Positions 38,401-49,973 of a stretch of DNA of 64,000 nucleotides are shown here, one piece after another. Location of the stretch: assembly GCA_021816455.1 (NCBI GenBank), contig JAKAXU010000005.1:1-64000 (forward strand), read 5' to 3'. Within the stretch, counting starts at the first letter, position 1; each line of letters begins with the position of its first letter. The DNA is from Acidobacteriota bacterium (lineage in GTDB: Bacteria > Acidobacteriota > Terriglobia > Terriglobales > Acidobacteriaceae). The position numbers and the translations under genes are program-made. The notes under the pieces are model-generated. The model saw nothing but the letters and a program-made list of their open reading frames with translations. It had not been told where the DNA came from and made no database searches.

Positions 38401-38433
38401 CTCTCCGCGCGGCTTTCTGCCGTCGTCGTTGCT

Positions 38434-38449
38434 TGGGAAGCTGTTCCCA
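38434..38449. promoter_or_regulatory. Short palindrome upstream of the MacB-like permease pair
   Basis: TGGGAA GCTG TTCCCA lies in the 230-bp gap between the S9 peptidase and permease genes. It may be an operator, but such short palindromes occur by chance. The rest of the gap shows no recognisable signal apart from the ribosome-binding site. Confidence 0.25.
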
Positions 38450-38630
38450 GGGTTCTGTCCGCGTCGGACGGCCGGAGGCTGCGCCCGGCAACAGGCTCTC
38501 CGGGAACCCCGCGCTGCGTTTCTGCGTAATCCGATCCAGTCAATACCGACCCTGCCTTCCCGCAGACGACGCCTGCTATCGTCCTGACCGTGGCGTACCA
38601 TGAAGGCAGATTCCTCGGGGTGGAATCCTC

Positions 38631-39857
<1,227 letters not shown>

Positions 39858-39876
39858 AACTCGGGAGAATACGCTC

Positions 39877-41133
<1,257 letters not shown>

Positions 41134-41197
41134 TTCTCCGGAGCACCCCATCGCGCGCTGCGTGGTGTATCGTGTTTCCATCGGAGACTGATTTCTC

Positions 41198-43498
41198 ATG
41201 GATCGCAGCTCGACCCGCTTCGCCGTCGCTTTCCTGTTTTGTGCACTCTCGCTTGCCGGACTCTCTTCCGCCGCAGACGCGCAGCAGCCGCCCTCATCGG
41301 CCACTGACGCGGCCCGGCCGATCCACGGAGGAGATGGCATCACGCTCCCCGCGCCGCCGGCAACCCCGCGTCACCCTGTCACTGACATCTATTTCGGCAC
41401 ACCGATCGTGGACAACTATCGCTGGCTGGAAGACGTCCACAGTGCAGCCACGCAGCAGTATCTGCAGCAGCAGACTGCCTACACCAACGAATATCTGCGC
41501 CAGGCGCGCATCCGTCCGCGTATCGCCCAGGATCTCGACGGGCTGGTACATATGACGCAATGGACCATTCCATACCAGCGTGGGGATAACTACTTTCTGA
41601 TGCGCCGGGCAGCGCGCGAGCAGCAGGCCTCCATCTACGTCCAGCACGGCTGGCCTCCGTTGAACATGCTGCCCAAACTGGAGCTGCTGATCAGCCCATC
41701 CAGGATCAGCTCCGACCCCAATACTTCTGTCAGCCTTCTGAACGTCTCCCGCGACGGCCGCCTGCTGATCTATGGCGTCCGGCAGGGCGGCGCCGATGAA
41801 GAAGAGATTCACTTCTTTGACGTCCGCGCCAAGCGCGATCTGCCCGACCATCTGCCGCCTGCGCGCTACTTCTCCGTCGGCTTCAACGCAAACCACACGC
41901 GCGTCATCTACTCCCGCTACGCGCCGACCGGAACGCTCGTCTTCCAGCATCGGCTTGTCGCTCGCGCGCAGTCCTCGGATGCTTCCGCTTCGTCGGCCCA
42001 GGACACGCTGCTCTTCGGGCAGAAGTACCACGAAGAAACCCTCGGACAGCTTGATCTGATCAACGCACGCATCACCAGCGACGGCCACTACCTGACTATC
42101 ACCATCGAACGAGGTGTTCCCGCGCGCCGCGTGGACATCCTCTACCGCGATCTGCGCAAGGACAACTCCCCGTTCGTCCAGCTTGTCTGGGGCATCGACT
42201 CACGCTTCCGGGTTCTCTACGACCGCGACCACTGGTATGTGCAAACCGATTACAAAGCACCCAAGGGACGCATCCTGGAAGCGCATGCCGGCTCTGCACC
42301 CGACACCTGGAATACGATCGTTCCCGAAGGAGCGGATGTGATCGACGACGCATCCATCGTCGGTCATCGACTTTTTGTCCACTCCCTCCACGATGTCAAC
42401 CCGCACACCGCGGTCTACTCGCTCACCGGCCAGCCGCTCGGCGAGTTGAAGTACAACGGCATCGGAACTGCCTCGGGTCTCTTCGGCGACGCCGACGCGC
42501 GTTACGGCTTCTTCAGCTTCCAGTCGATGATCCAGCCGCCCACCATCTACCGCTTCGATACCCGAAGTGGCAAACAGGATATCTTCTTCCAGCCCGATAC
42601 TCCCTTTGACTCCTCGAAGTACACCGTCCGCAAGGTCTTCTACACCTCCAAAGACGGGACCCGCGTGCCTATGTTCATCGCCGGGCGCAAAGACCTGCCC
42701 ATTGACGGCTCGCGCCGCCTGCTCATGACCGCTTACGGAGGCTTCAATATCAGCGAAACTCCCAAGTGGAACGCGCAGTGGGCTGAGTGGATGCAGCTCG
42801 GCGGCTGGTTTGCCGTTCCCAGCCTTCGCGGCGGCGGCGAATACGGCGAATCCTGGCACGAGCAGGGCATGTTCCAGCGCAAACAGAATGTCTTTGACGA
42901 CTTCTACGCCGCGGCGGAGTATCTCATTGCCCACAAGTACACCTCGTCGGAGCACTTCGCCATCTCCGGCCGCTCCAACGGCGGATTGCTGATGGGCGCG
43001 GCGATGACCCAACGCCCCGACCTCTTTGCCGCCATCTGGTGCGGTTATCCGCTGCTGGATATGCTGCGCTATCAGAATTTCCTGATCGGCCGCTTCTGGA
43101 CCACGGAATACGGGTCCTCCGAGCACAAAGCCGACTTTGGCTGGCTACTGAAGTACTCGCCCTACCAGAACGTCCATCCGGGCACGCATTATCCGTCGAT
43201 CCTGTTTTTCACCGGCGCCAGCGATACCCGCGTCGATCCGCTGCACGCCCGCAAGATGGCCGCGCTGATGCAGGCTTCGTCGGGCAGCGACCGTCCCATC
43301 CTGCTCCACTATGGTCTCAAGGGAGGCCACAGCGATGGCGTCTCCACCAGCCAGCTGGTGCAGGACTACGCCGACTCGCTGGCCTTCCTTTGGACGGAAA
43401 CCGGGCCGCGCCAGCGCGAAGGCGCTGTGCCTCCGGCCTCGCCAACGCCCGGTACGAACCACTTGTCCGCACCGGAGTTCGCACCGGCCATCCACTGA
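41198..43498 (+). CDS. Prolyl oligopeptidase (S9A family), exported
   Basis: This 766-residue protein has a signal peptide (first about 28 residues, ending ADA-Q). The prolyl-oligopeptidase N-terminal landmark DNYRWLED follows, then a seven-bladed propeller and the catalytic domain with Ser593 in SGRSNGGLL, Asp676 in TGASDTRVDP and His711 in KGGHSDG. YGGFNISETPKWN and RGGGEYGESWHEQG are family motifs. It cleaves after proline in short peptides, here in the periplasm. CGGAGA lies about 11 nt before the ATG. Confidence 0.95.
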   Translation: MDRSSTRFAVAFLFCALSLAGLSSAADAQQPPSSATDAARPIHGGDGITLPAPPATPRHPVTDIYFGTPIVDNYRWLEDVHSAATQQYLQQQTAYTNEYLRQARIRPRIAQDLDGLVHMTQWTIPYQRGDNYFLMRRAAREQQASIYVQHGWPPLNMLPKLELLISPSRISSDPNTSVSLLNVSRDGRLLIYGVRQGGADEEEIHFFDVRAKRDLPDHLPPARYFSVGFNANHTRVIYSRYAPTGTLVFQHRLVARAQSSDASASSAQDTLLFGQKYHEETLGQLDLINARITSDGHYLTITIERGVPARRVDILYRDLRKDNSPFVQLVWGIDSRFRVLYDRDHWYVQTDYKAPKGRILEAHAGSAPDTWNTIVPEGADVIDDASIVGHRLFVHSLHDVNPHTAVYSLTGQPLGELKYNGIGTASGLFGDADARYGFFSFQSMIQPPTIYRFDTRSGKQDIFFQPDTPFDSSKYTVRKVFYTSKDGTRVPMFIAGRKDLPIDGSRRLLMTAYGGFNISETPKWNAQWAEWMQLGGWFAVPSLRGGGEYGESWHEQGMFQRKQNVFDDFYAAAEYLIAHKYTSSEHFAISGRSNGGLLMGAAMTQRPDLFAAIWCGYPLLDMLRYQNFLIGRFWTTEYGSSEHKADFGWLLKYSPYQNVHPGTHYPSILFFTGASDTRVDPLHARKMAALMQASSGSDRPILLHYGLKGGHSDGVSTSQLVQDYADSLAFLWTETGPRQREGAVPPASPTPGTNHLSAPEFAPAIH

Positions 43499-43631
43499 TG
43501 CAGGCCGTGCTTCCGCTCCTGGTTACCGATCTCTCGCCTGGGTCGCGCGTGTGCTGCCCATGCTGCCCGTTCGAGTGCTGAGTTTTGAGGCGGGATAATC
43601 AGGTGTACCCCTGGTTGTGTAGGCTGGAAGC

Positions 43632-44834
43632 ATGCAGGATTTTGCGCTTTGGTTCGCGCAGGGATCGCTTTGGCTGGCGCGGATGATGACCATGCTGACC
43701 GCGGCCAGCATGGTGTATGGGCTGCTGGCGCTGGTGGCTGTCTGGAGCTATCGCTTATCGCGGCGAAGCGCTTTGGCCTCTCCGACTGGGTTTGCGCCGC
43801 CGGTGAGCGTGCTGAAGCCGCTGAAGGGGCACGACCTAAGTTTGCTGGAAGCGCTGCGCAGCCATTGCATGCAGCAATATCCAGGAGAGTACGAGTTGCT
43901 TTGCGGTGTCAGCTCGCTGGACGATCCGGCGGTTTCTGCAGTGCGTGAGATGCAGACGGAGTTTCCTGAGCGGAATATCCGGCTGATCCTTTGCCCGGAG
44001 CGCCTGGGAGCCAGCGGCAAGGTCTCGAATCTGATCCAGATGGAGCGCGAGGCAAAACACGATTTCCTGCTGATCAACGATGGGGACATCCTCGTCTCTC
44101 CGCGCTATCTGGAGCGCGTGATGGGGGAGTTTGTGCGCGTGCAGCGGAATGGACGCGCGGTGGGAATGGTGACGGCGCTCTATCGCGGACGCGCGGAACG
44201 GGGCCTGTGGTCGCGGATCGAGGCGCTGACCATTGCGACAGATTTTCAGCCCGGCGTGCTGGCGTCTCGGCTGGTCGAGCGAGGGATTCACTTTGCTCTG
44301 GGATCGACGCTTGCGGTCCGTCGCGATGCGCTGGCCGCCGCTGGTGGTCTGGAAGTGCTGGTGGATGAACTAGCCGATGACTACGAGATGGGCGCGCGCA
44401 TCGATCGCGCCGGCTATGCCATTCTGCTTGCGCCGGAGATCGTCGAAACGGGTGTGCCAGCCTACCATTGGAGCGGATTCGTCCGCCACCAGCTCCGCTG
44501 GGCGCGTACGGTGCGCGACAGCCGAAGGTGGGGTTACCTGGGTCTGTTGTTTACGCACATGCTGCCGCTGGCTCTGGCAGGCGTGATCACGAGCGGAGCC
44601 AGCCTGTGGAGCCAGTGGCTGCTGGCTATGGCGCTATGCCTGCGCCTGGGGCTGGCCATGCAGGTCGGCGTTGGAGTGCTCGGTGACCGGCAGGTCTTCC
44701 GCGACCTGTGGCTTCTGCCGCTGCGTGACCTGCTCGCATTCGCGCTCTGGATCGCCAGCTTCGCGAGCGACGAAATTGAGTGGCGCGGGGAGCGGTTTGT
44801 GTTGAAAAATGGAACTCTTACCCCTATCGAGTGA
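43632..44834 (+). CDS. GT21-type glycosyltransferase (HpnI / ceramide glucosyltransferase-like)
   Basis: This 400-residue membrane glycosyltransferase has an N-terminal helix (about 18-40), VSVLKPLKG (58-66), the DxD-like NDGDI (149-153), the acceptor-side acids ELADDYEMG (246-254) and the RHQLRW motif (285-290), followed by two or three C-terminal helices. These are the hallmarks of GT21, whose bacterial members add sugars to ceramide, or an N-acetylglucosamine to bacteriohopanetetrol in hopanoid synthesis (HpnI). Which lipid is used here is not decidable from sequence. A TAGGCT hexamer lies 6 nt before the ATG, and the only possible ribosome-binding site is a weak GGAAG. A Rieske oxygenase gene follows after 33 bp. 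Confidence 0.88.
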   Translation: MQDFALWFAQGSLWLARMMTMLTAASMVYGLLALVAVWSYRLSRRSALASPTGFAPPVSVLKPLKGHDLSLLEALRSHCMQQYPGEYELLCGVSSLDDPAVSAVREMQTEFPERNIRLILCPERLGASGKVSNLIQMEREAKHDFLLINDGDILVSPRYLERVMGEFVRVQRNGRAVGMVTALYRGRAERGLWSRIEALTIATDFQPGVLASRLVERGIHFALGSTLAVRRDALAAAGGLEVLVDELADDYEMGARIDRAGYAILLAPEIVETGVPAYHWSGFVRHQLRWARTVRDSRRWGYLGLLFTHMLPLALAGVITSGASLWSQWLLAMALCLRLGLAMQVGVGVLGDRQVFRDLWLLPLRDLLAFALWIASFASDEIEWRGERFVLKNGTLTPIE

Positions 44835-44867
44835 CCCGGCGCGCTGCCTGTCCCTCAGGAGAATGCC

Positions 44868-45977
44868 ATGAATCCGCTCATTCAGATCGTCTCTGCAACC
44901 CCTGCCGCCGGCCCATCCACCACGCTGCTTTACGACGACTGGTATCCGGCTATCCGCGCCGCGCGTCTCACCTCGCGCTTCGGCCGCCGCAAGCTGCGGA
45001 CCGCTACGCTGCTGGAGATTCCGCTCGTCCTTGGTCGCCGCGACGACGGCTCCGTCTTCGCCCTGCGCGACAGTTGTCCGCACCGCGGTATTCCCCTCAG
45101 TGTCGGCTGGTTTGACGGCCACAGCCTCACCTGCCGTTACCACGGCTGGCGTTTCGAGCCTTGCTCCGGCCGCTGCGAACACATCCCCTCGCTCACGGTC
45201 GCCGACCCGCTCGATCCCACGCGAATTTATGCCCAAACTTTCCCCGCCATCGAGCAGGACGGCTACGTCTGGGTCTTCATCCCGCGCACAGGCTCCGGCC
45301 GCCGCCTCGATCCCTCCGCGCTGCCGCCGGTTCCTGTGCTGAGGACTTTTTCGCCGCGCTTCCGCACGGCTCATCTCTCCGCCGAACTGCCCTGCAACGT
45401 CGATCACGGCATCATCGGCCTCATGGACCCGGCTCACGGTCCGTTTGTCCACCAGGCGTGGTGGTGGCGCTCGCGTGCTTCCATCCGCGAAAAAACCAAG
45501 CGTTTCGAGCCGATTCCGGAGGGCTTCCGGATGTCTGCGCACGCGCCCAGCGCAAATTCCGCGCCCTATAAGCTGCTTGGCGTCTACGGGCAGCCCGTCG
45601 AAACCACCATCGACTTCACCCTGCCCAACCGACGCACGGAGATCATCCGCTGCGGCGACAAGTGGTTCAGCAGCCTCACCACGGTCACCCCCGTCACCGC
45701 CAACACCTGCCGCATCGATGTTGTCGCCGCGTGGAACGTCTTCTACCGCGTTCCTTTCGTCACGCCCATTGCGAAGTTCTTCGGTGCACGTTTTGTCCGC
45801 CAGGACCAGATCACCATGATCCAGCAGGCCGAGGGTCTCCGCTACAATCCCACACTCATGCTCATCGACGACGCCGACCGTCCGGCCAAGTGGTATTTTG
45901 CCCTGAAACAGGCGCGGCTCGAGGGCGTTGACCAGCATCCGCTCCCCGAGCCGGTGGAACTGCACTGGCGCAGTTGA
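44868..45977 (+). CDS. Rieske non-heme iron oxygenase
   Basis: This 369-residue oxygenase has an N-terminal Rieske [2Fe-2S] site of the form CxH-x16-CxxH (Cys70, His72, Cys89, His92). The mononuclear iron site is marked by VDHGIIGLMDPAHGPFVHQ (about 178-196: His190, His195 and a nearby Asp). This form resembles the VanA / pheophorbide-a-oxygenase branch, which hydroxylates or demethylates bulky substrates. No reductase gene is adjacent. AGGAG precedes the ATG by 6 nt. The likely operon with the GT21 gene suggests a lipid such as a hopanoid or sphingolipid as substrate; that is inference. Confidence 0.9.
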   Translation: MNPLIQIVSATPAAGPSTTLLYDDWYPAIRAARLTSRFGRRKLRTATLLEIPLVLGRRDDGSVFALRDSCPHRGIPLSVGWFDGHSLTCRYHGWRFEPCSGRCEHIPSLTVADPLDPTRIYAQTFPAIEQDGYVWVFIPRTGSGRRLDPSALPPVPVLRTFSPRFRTAHLSAELPCNVDHGIIGLMDPAHGPFVHQAWWWRSRASIREKTKRFEPIPEGFRMSAHAPSANSAPYKLLGVYGQPVETTIDFTLPNRRTEIIRCGDKWFSSLTTVTPVTANTCRIDVVAAWNVFYRVPFVTPIAKFFGARFVRQDQITMIQQAEGLRYNPTLMLIDDADRPAKWYFALKQARLEGVDQHPLPEPVELHWRS

Positions 45978-46004
45978 CCGCCTGCGCGCGCGTCCTACCA
46001 ACGC

Positions 46005-46010
46005 TAAAAT
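46005..46010 (+). promoter_or_regulatory. -10-like box abutting the asnS start
   Basis: TAAAAT ends 6 nt before the asnS ATG (46017), with no Shine-Dalgarno between them. The spacing fits a leaderless mRNA. No -35 box at normal distance is clear. Confidence 0.4.
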
Positions 46011-46016
46011 AACTTC

Positions 46017-47357
46017 ATGTCATCCTCTGAGTTCGCTGCTCCGTATGCCACCATCGCCGAGATTGCCCGCTTCGACGGCCAATCCGTCACCTTCCGCGGC
46101 TGGCTTTACAACCTGCGCGAGAGCGGCAAGCTGCTGTTTCCCATCTTTCGCGACGGCACCGGGCTGATTCAGGGCGTCGCTCACAAATCCAGCGTATCGG
46201 CTGAGGTCTTTGAAGCCCTGAAAAGTCTCACCCAGGAGTCCAGTCTCATCGTGAGCGGCCGCGTTCGCGCCGACCAGCGCGCCACCGGTGGATTCGAACT
46301 GGACGTTGAGCAGCTCACCGTCCTCCAGCGCATCCCCGAGTCCGATCCCTACCCCATCACGCCCAAGGAGCACGGAGTCGAGTTTCTCATGGAGCACCGT
46401 CACCTCTGGGTGCGCTCCACGCGCCAGGCCGCCATCCTCCGCATTCGCGCCGAGATCATGCGAGCCGCTCAGGAGTACTTCGACTCCAACGGCTTCATCC
46501 GCACCGACCCGCCCATCCTGACCCCCGCCGCATGCGAAGGCACCTCGACCCTGTTCCCGGTGGATTACTTCGGCGAAGAGGCATTTCTCACCCAGAGCGG
46601 CCAGCTTTACATCGAATCCACCGCGCTTGCCCTCGGCAAGGTTTACAGCTTCGGTCCCACTTTCCGCGCCGAGAAATCCAAAACCCGCCGTCATCTCACC
46701 GAATTCTGGATGATCGAGCCGGAGGTTGCCTTCTGCGACCTGGACGGGCTGATGGAGCTGGCAGAAAACTTCCTCGCTCACATCGTCCAGTCGGTGCTCG
46801 CGCGCCGCTCCGCGGATCTGGCTGTCATCGGACGCGACCCGGAAAAGCTTCGCGCCATCCAGGCTCCGTTCCCGCGCCTCAGCTACGACCGCGCCGTCGA
46901 GATGCTCAATCAGGCCCATCGGGACGGCCATCTGGAAAACCCGTTCGAGTACGGCAACGACTTCGGCTCTCCGGACGAAACCTGGCTCAGCAGCCAGTTC
47001 GATCGTCCCGTCATGATTCACCGCTACCCGGCCGCCGTCAAGGCCTTTTACATGCAGCCCGATCCCGCCAACTCCAGCTACGCGCTCTGCGTCGATGTTC
47101 TGGCTCCGGAGGGATACGGCGAGATCATCGGCGGCTCGCAGCGCGTGGACAGCTACGACCTGCTGAAGAGCCGCATCGAAGCGCATCAGCTTCCACTCGA
47201 AGCCTTTCAGTGGTATCTCGATCTCCGCCGCTATGGTTCCGTACCCCACTCCGGCTTCGGCATGGGCATCGAGCGCGTCGTGGCTTGGCTCTGCGGTCTC
47301 GATCACGTCCGCGAGACCATCCCCTTCGCGCGCACTCTCAACCGCATCTTTCCGTAA
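46017..47357 (+). CDS. asnS: Asparaginyl-tRNA synthetase
   Basis: This class IIb synthetase of 446 residues charges tRNA-Asn. It has an N-terminal OB-fold anticodon-binding domain (about 20-110, [21 protein letters not shown]), then a catalytic core with motif 2 [27 protein letters not shown] near the acceptor site and motif 3 [15 protein letters not shown]. The EFWMIEPE stretch and overall length favour AsnRS over AspRS, which would be longer with an inserted domain. It is a single gene between the Rieske and EAL genes. There is no ribosome-binding site; see the adjacent -10-like box. Confidence 0.95.
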   Translation: MSSSEFAAPYATIAEIARFDGQSVTFRGWLYNLRESGKLLFPIFRDGTGLIQGVAHKSSVSAEVFEALKSLTQESSLIVSGRVRADQRATGGFELDVEQLTVLQRIPESDPYPITPKEHGVEFLMEHRHLWVRSTRQAAILRIRAEIMRAAQEYFDSNGFIRTDPPILTPAACEGTSTLFPVDYFGEEAFLTQSGQLYIESTALALGKVYSFGPTFRAEKSKTRRHLTEFWMIEPEVAFCDLDGLMELAENFLAHIVQSVLARRSADLAVIGRDPEKLRAIQAPFPRLSYDRAVEMLNQAHRDGHLENPFEYGNDFGSPDETWLSSQFDRPVMIHRYPAAVKAFYMQPDPANSSYALCVDVLAPEGYGEIIGGSQRVDSYDLLKSRIEAHQLPLEAFQWYLDLRRYGSVPHSGFGMGIERVVAWLCGLDHVRETIPFARTLNRIFP

Positions 47358-47439
47358 GAACCGGCAGGGACTTTCCCTTGGCGCTCAAGGCCATCACAGG
47401 CTCTCATCGCAGGCATCCGACCGATGTTATTGTCTAGAT

Positions 47440-47457
47440 ACGGAAGTAATCTTCCGT
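47440..47457. promoter_or_regulatory. Palindrome upstream of the EAL gene
   Basis: ACGGAAG TAAT CTTCCGT is a perfect inverted repeat with 7-bp arms, about 130 bp upstream of the EAL protein start in an otherwise featureless 231-bp gap. It may be an operator. Confidence 0.35.
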
Positions 47458-47588
47458 GAATCCCGTTTCCCTGCTTAGGCTAGACTTAAAGGAATCTTTC
47501 CGCGTACAGACACGGATCGAAACAGCGCCCCTGCCGCATGGTTGCAGCTTCGATTGATTCTCAAACCGGCAGTGTCAGGAATCCTACG

Positions 47589-49190
47589 GTGTTCTCAATG
47601 CGTCAGAAATCGCTACGCGCTACGGGCATTCTCCTGCTCGGTCTCACGCTGGGATCGGCTGTCGGATTTTTAACTGCTCTCTACGCCTCACAACAGGCGG
47701 CGCGGTTTGTGCTCCGCGACTACTCGTTTCAGTTGATCCGCCAGGCCGACGATGCTGCCACCGAGTTTGAAACCATTCTCCACGCCTTTGACCGTGTCGG
47801 ACCGGATTTCTGCTCGGATGCCGAGATTGCCTCCATGCGCAGCTTCATGTTCCGCTCCAGCGCGGTCAAGGACATCGGACGCCTGCGCGGCCTCGACCTT
47901 GTCTGCTCTGCCGGAGCCGGCCGCCTACCCAAACCCGTGACCATGCCTGCCCCGCTCATGGTCTCCACGCATGGAACCTCTGTCTATGGCTTCCTGCCGC
48001 TCTACTTCGCGCCAGGCCAGCGTGGCATCGTCCTCAGCATACGCTCCGTAGACATCGTGCTGGCGCCGTTCCTTTTCAGCAGCCTTCGCCGCGATGGCCT
48101 TGACTACATGGTCGTCATGGTCAACGCATCCAAACATCAGATGGTTCGCATCGCGGGAACTGACATTCCCGCCAATCCTGACTGGGTTCTGACCCAGAGC
48201 AGCCGACGCACCCACGATGAGCTGCTTTTGTCCCGATGCTCGGCCATCAACAGCGTCTGCGTCGTCACCCGCGAATCCGACTTCCTCATCCGCAATCACA
48301 GCCGGGTTCTGGTCACTTCCCTCACGCTCTTCGGCGCGCTCGTCGGGCTGGGTATCGCTCTCGCTGTGGTCTTCGCGGTCACGCTTCGCCGCAGTCTCCC
48401 GCAGCAGCTGCACCGGGCCATCCGCAAAGACCAGCTCTCGCTCGTCTACCAGCCGATCGTCGATCTCGAATCTGAGCGCTGTGTCGGCTTCGAGGCACTT
48501 GCCCGCTGGCGCGATCGCGACGGCATGCCTGTTGCCCCATCCATCTTTGTCGCCATCGCCCAGGAGCGCGGCTTCATCCACGAACTTACGCAATGGGTTA
48601 TTCGCCGGGCATTCGCCGAGTTGGGTGATCTCCTTCACCATCATCCCCACCTGCAGCTCAGCATTAACGTCGCGCCCAACGATCTGACCGGCTCCTGGCT
48701 CGCGGACACTCTCGATCTCCGCGCCGCCCTCGAAGACATCCGCCCCGATCAGATCGCGATTGAAATCACCGAAAGCACCACCGCGGATCTTGCCACCGCG
48801 AGCCATGCCATTCAGGAGCTGCACGACCGCGGCTACAAGGTGCACATCGACGACTTCGGTACCGGCTTTTCCAGTCTTTCCTACCTTCACGAACTCACCG
48901 TCGATGCCATCAAGATCGATCGCAGCTTCACCCGCACCGTTGGCACCGACTCGGTCACCGCAACCATCCTTCCCCAGATTCTGTTCCTCGCCCACTCGCT
49001 CGCTCTGGACGTTATCGTCGAAGGAGTCGAAACAGCGACCCAGGTGGAGTTCCTGCGCGCCCGCAACCACGCCATGCGCGTCCAGGGCTGGCACTTCGGA
49101 CGCCCCCTGCCTGCCCATCTGGCCGTGCGCTATCTTCACGAGCAGGACGGGCATTTCTTCGGAGCGCCACGGCCGCAACTCGTCCGCTGA
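47589..49190 (+). CDS. CSS-motif EAL-domain cyclic-di-GMP phosphodiesterase
   Basis: This inner-membrane phosphodiesterase hydrolyses c-di-GMP. It has TM1 (about 11-33), a periplasmic CSS-type domain with cysteines in DFCSD and LVCSA that could form a redox-sensing disulfide, TM2 (about 241-264) and a C-terminal EAL domain (about 275-515). Catalytic features are intact: GFEALARW (Glu302), IEITES, HIDDFGTGFSSL (Asp421/422), IKIDRSF (Lys442), DVIVEGVET (Glu478) and VQGWHFGRPLP. I prefer the GTG at 47589 because AGGA lies 8 nt upstream; the frame opens at 47538, and an ATG exists at 47598. Confidence 0.92.
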   Translation: MFSMRQKSLRATGILLLGLTLGSAVGFLTALYASQQAARFVLRDYSFQLIRQADDAATEFETILHAFDRVGPDFCSDAEIASMRSFMFRSSAVKDIGRLRGLDLVCSAGAGRLPKPVTMPAPLMVSTHGTSVYGFLPLYFAPGQRGIVLSIRSVDIVLAPFLFSSLRRDGLDYMVVMVNASKHQMVRIAGTDIPANPDWVLTQSSRRTHDELLLSRCSAINSVCVVTRESDFLIRNHSRVLVTSLTLFGALVGLGIALAVVFAVTLRRSLPQQLHRAIRKDQLSLVYQPIVDLESERCVGFEALARWRDRDGMPVAPSIFVAIAQERGFIHELTQWVIRRAFAELGDLLHHHPHLQLSINVAPNDLTGSWLADTLDLRAALEDIRPDQIAIEITESTTADLATASHAIQELHDRGYKVHIDDFGTGFSSLSYLHELTVDAIKIDRSFTRTVGTDSVTATILPQILFLAHSLALDVIVEGVETATQVEFLRARNHAMRVQGWHFGRPLPAHLAVRYLHEQDGHFFGAPRPQLVR

Positions 49191-49230
49191 ACGCTTCCCA
49201 CCCGCAGCCGTCCCATCCGCCAAAAACGGT

Positions 49231-49261
49231 AAAAAAGACGGCTGCGACTGTCGCAGCCGTC
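49231..49261 (-). terminator. Bidirectional intrinsic terminator between the EAL gene and frr
   Basis: A perfect 11-bp stem (GACGGCTGCGA and its complement) with a 3-nt loop is followed on the minus strand by TTTTTT; the plus strand has a looser T-run a few bases later. It serves frr and probably also the convergent EAL gene. Confidence 0.88.
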
Positions 49262-49350
49262 CCATCGTCTTTTCCCCTGTCTGTCCTGCTCCAGTGTCCG
49301 TCCCGCTTCAGCAAAGCAGGCCCAGATGTCTGGCGCTCAGCAATGCGGCC

Positions 49351-49938
49351 TCACACCTGCATGATCTCCGCTTCCTTTTTCTTCGCCAGCTCTTCCATGC
49401 GCCGGATCTCTTCGTTCAGCATCGCCTGCACCTCATCCTGCGCGCGTTTTTCTTCGTCCTCACCCAGCTTCTTGTCCCTGGCCAGCTTTTTCAGCGTCTC
49501 GTTGCCGTCGCGCCGCACGTTGCGCAGCGCCGTCCTGTGGTCTTCCAGCTCCTTGTTGAGCTGCTTGACCACATCGCGCCTCCGCTCCTCGGTCATCGGC
49601 GGAATCGGAACCCGCACCTGTTTCCCATCGCTCTGCGGATTGAAGCCATGCTCTGGCGCACGAAGCGCCTTTTCAATCTCCTTCACCAGGCTCGCGTCCC
49701 ACGGGGCCACCACGATCATATTCGGCTCTGGCGCGCTCACCTGCGCCACCTGGGTCAGCGGCGTCGGCGTTCCATAGTAGTCCACGCGCACATTCTCCAG
49801 CAGCGCCGCCGTCGCCCGTCCCGTGCGCAGCGAGGCCAGATGATGCTGGAAGTCCGCCACTGCCTTGTCCATCCGGCGCTTCAGGTCCGCATGCACATCC
49901 TTCAGTACTGCATTTGAAGCCATATAGGAAGCTGCCAT
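49351..49938 (-). CDS. frr: Ribosome recycling factor
   Basis: RRF splits post-termination ribosomes together with EF-G. The 195 residues contain the usual triple-helix bundle and small beta domain: LASLRTGRATAALLENVRVDYYGTPTPL, WDASLVKEIEKAL, KQVRVPIPPMTEERRRDVVK and a Lys/Glu-rich last helix. It is about 10 residues longer than the typical 185, owing to a short N-terminal extension. The ATG at 49938 has AGAGGA about 8 nt upstream; an earlier in-frame start at 49998 lacks support. The common tsf-pyrH-frr order is not seen. Confidence 0.96.
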   Translation of the reverse strand: MAASYMASNAVLKDVHADLKRRMDKAVADFQHHLASLRTGRATAALLENVRVDYYGTPTPLTQVAQVSAPEPNMIVVAPWDASLVKEIEKALRAPEHGFNPQSDGKQVRVPIPPMTEERRRDVVKQLNKELEDHRTALRNVRRDGNETLKKLARDKKLGEDEEKRAQDEVQAMLNEEIRRMEELAKKKEAEIMQV

Positions 49939-49973
49939 GTTGAATTCCTCTCGAAGTATCCTTCGACATTCTA

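Noticed and set aside
36610-38601. 663-residue minus-strand frame opposite the S9 peptidase gene
   Set aside because: Antisense of a well-supported peptidase gene; composition is that of a complementary-frame artefact.
44634-49265. Long minus-strand frames opposite the GT21, Rieske, asnS and EAL genes
   Set aside because: Each mirrors a strong plus-strand gene and shows no motif or ribosome-binding site.
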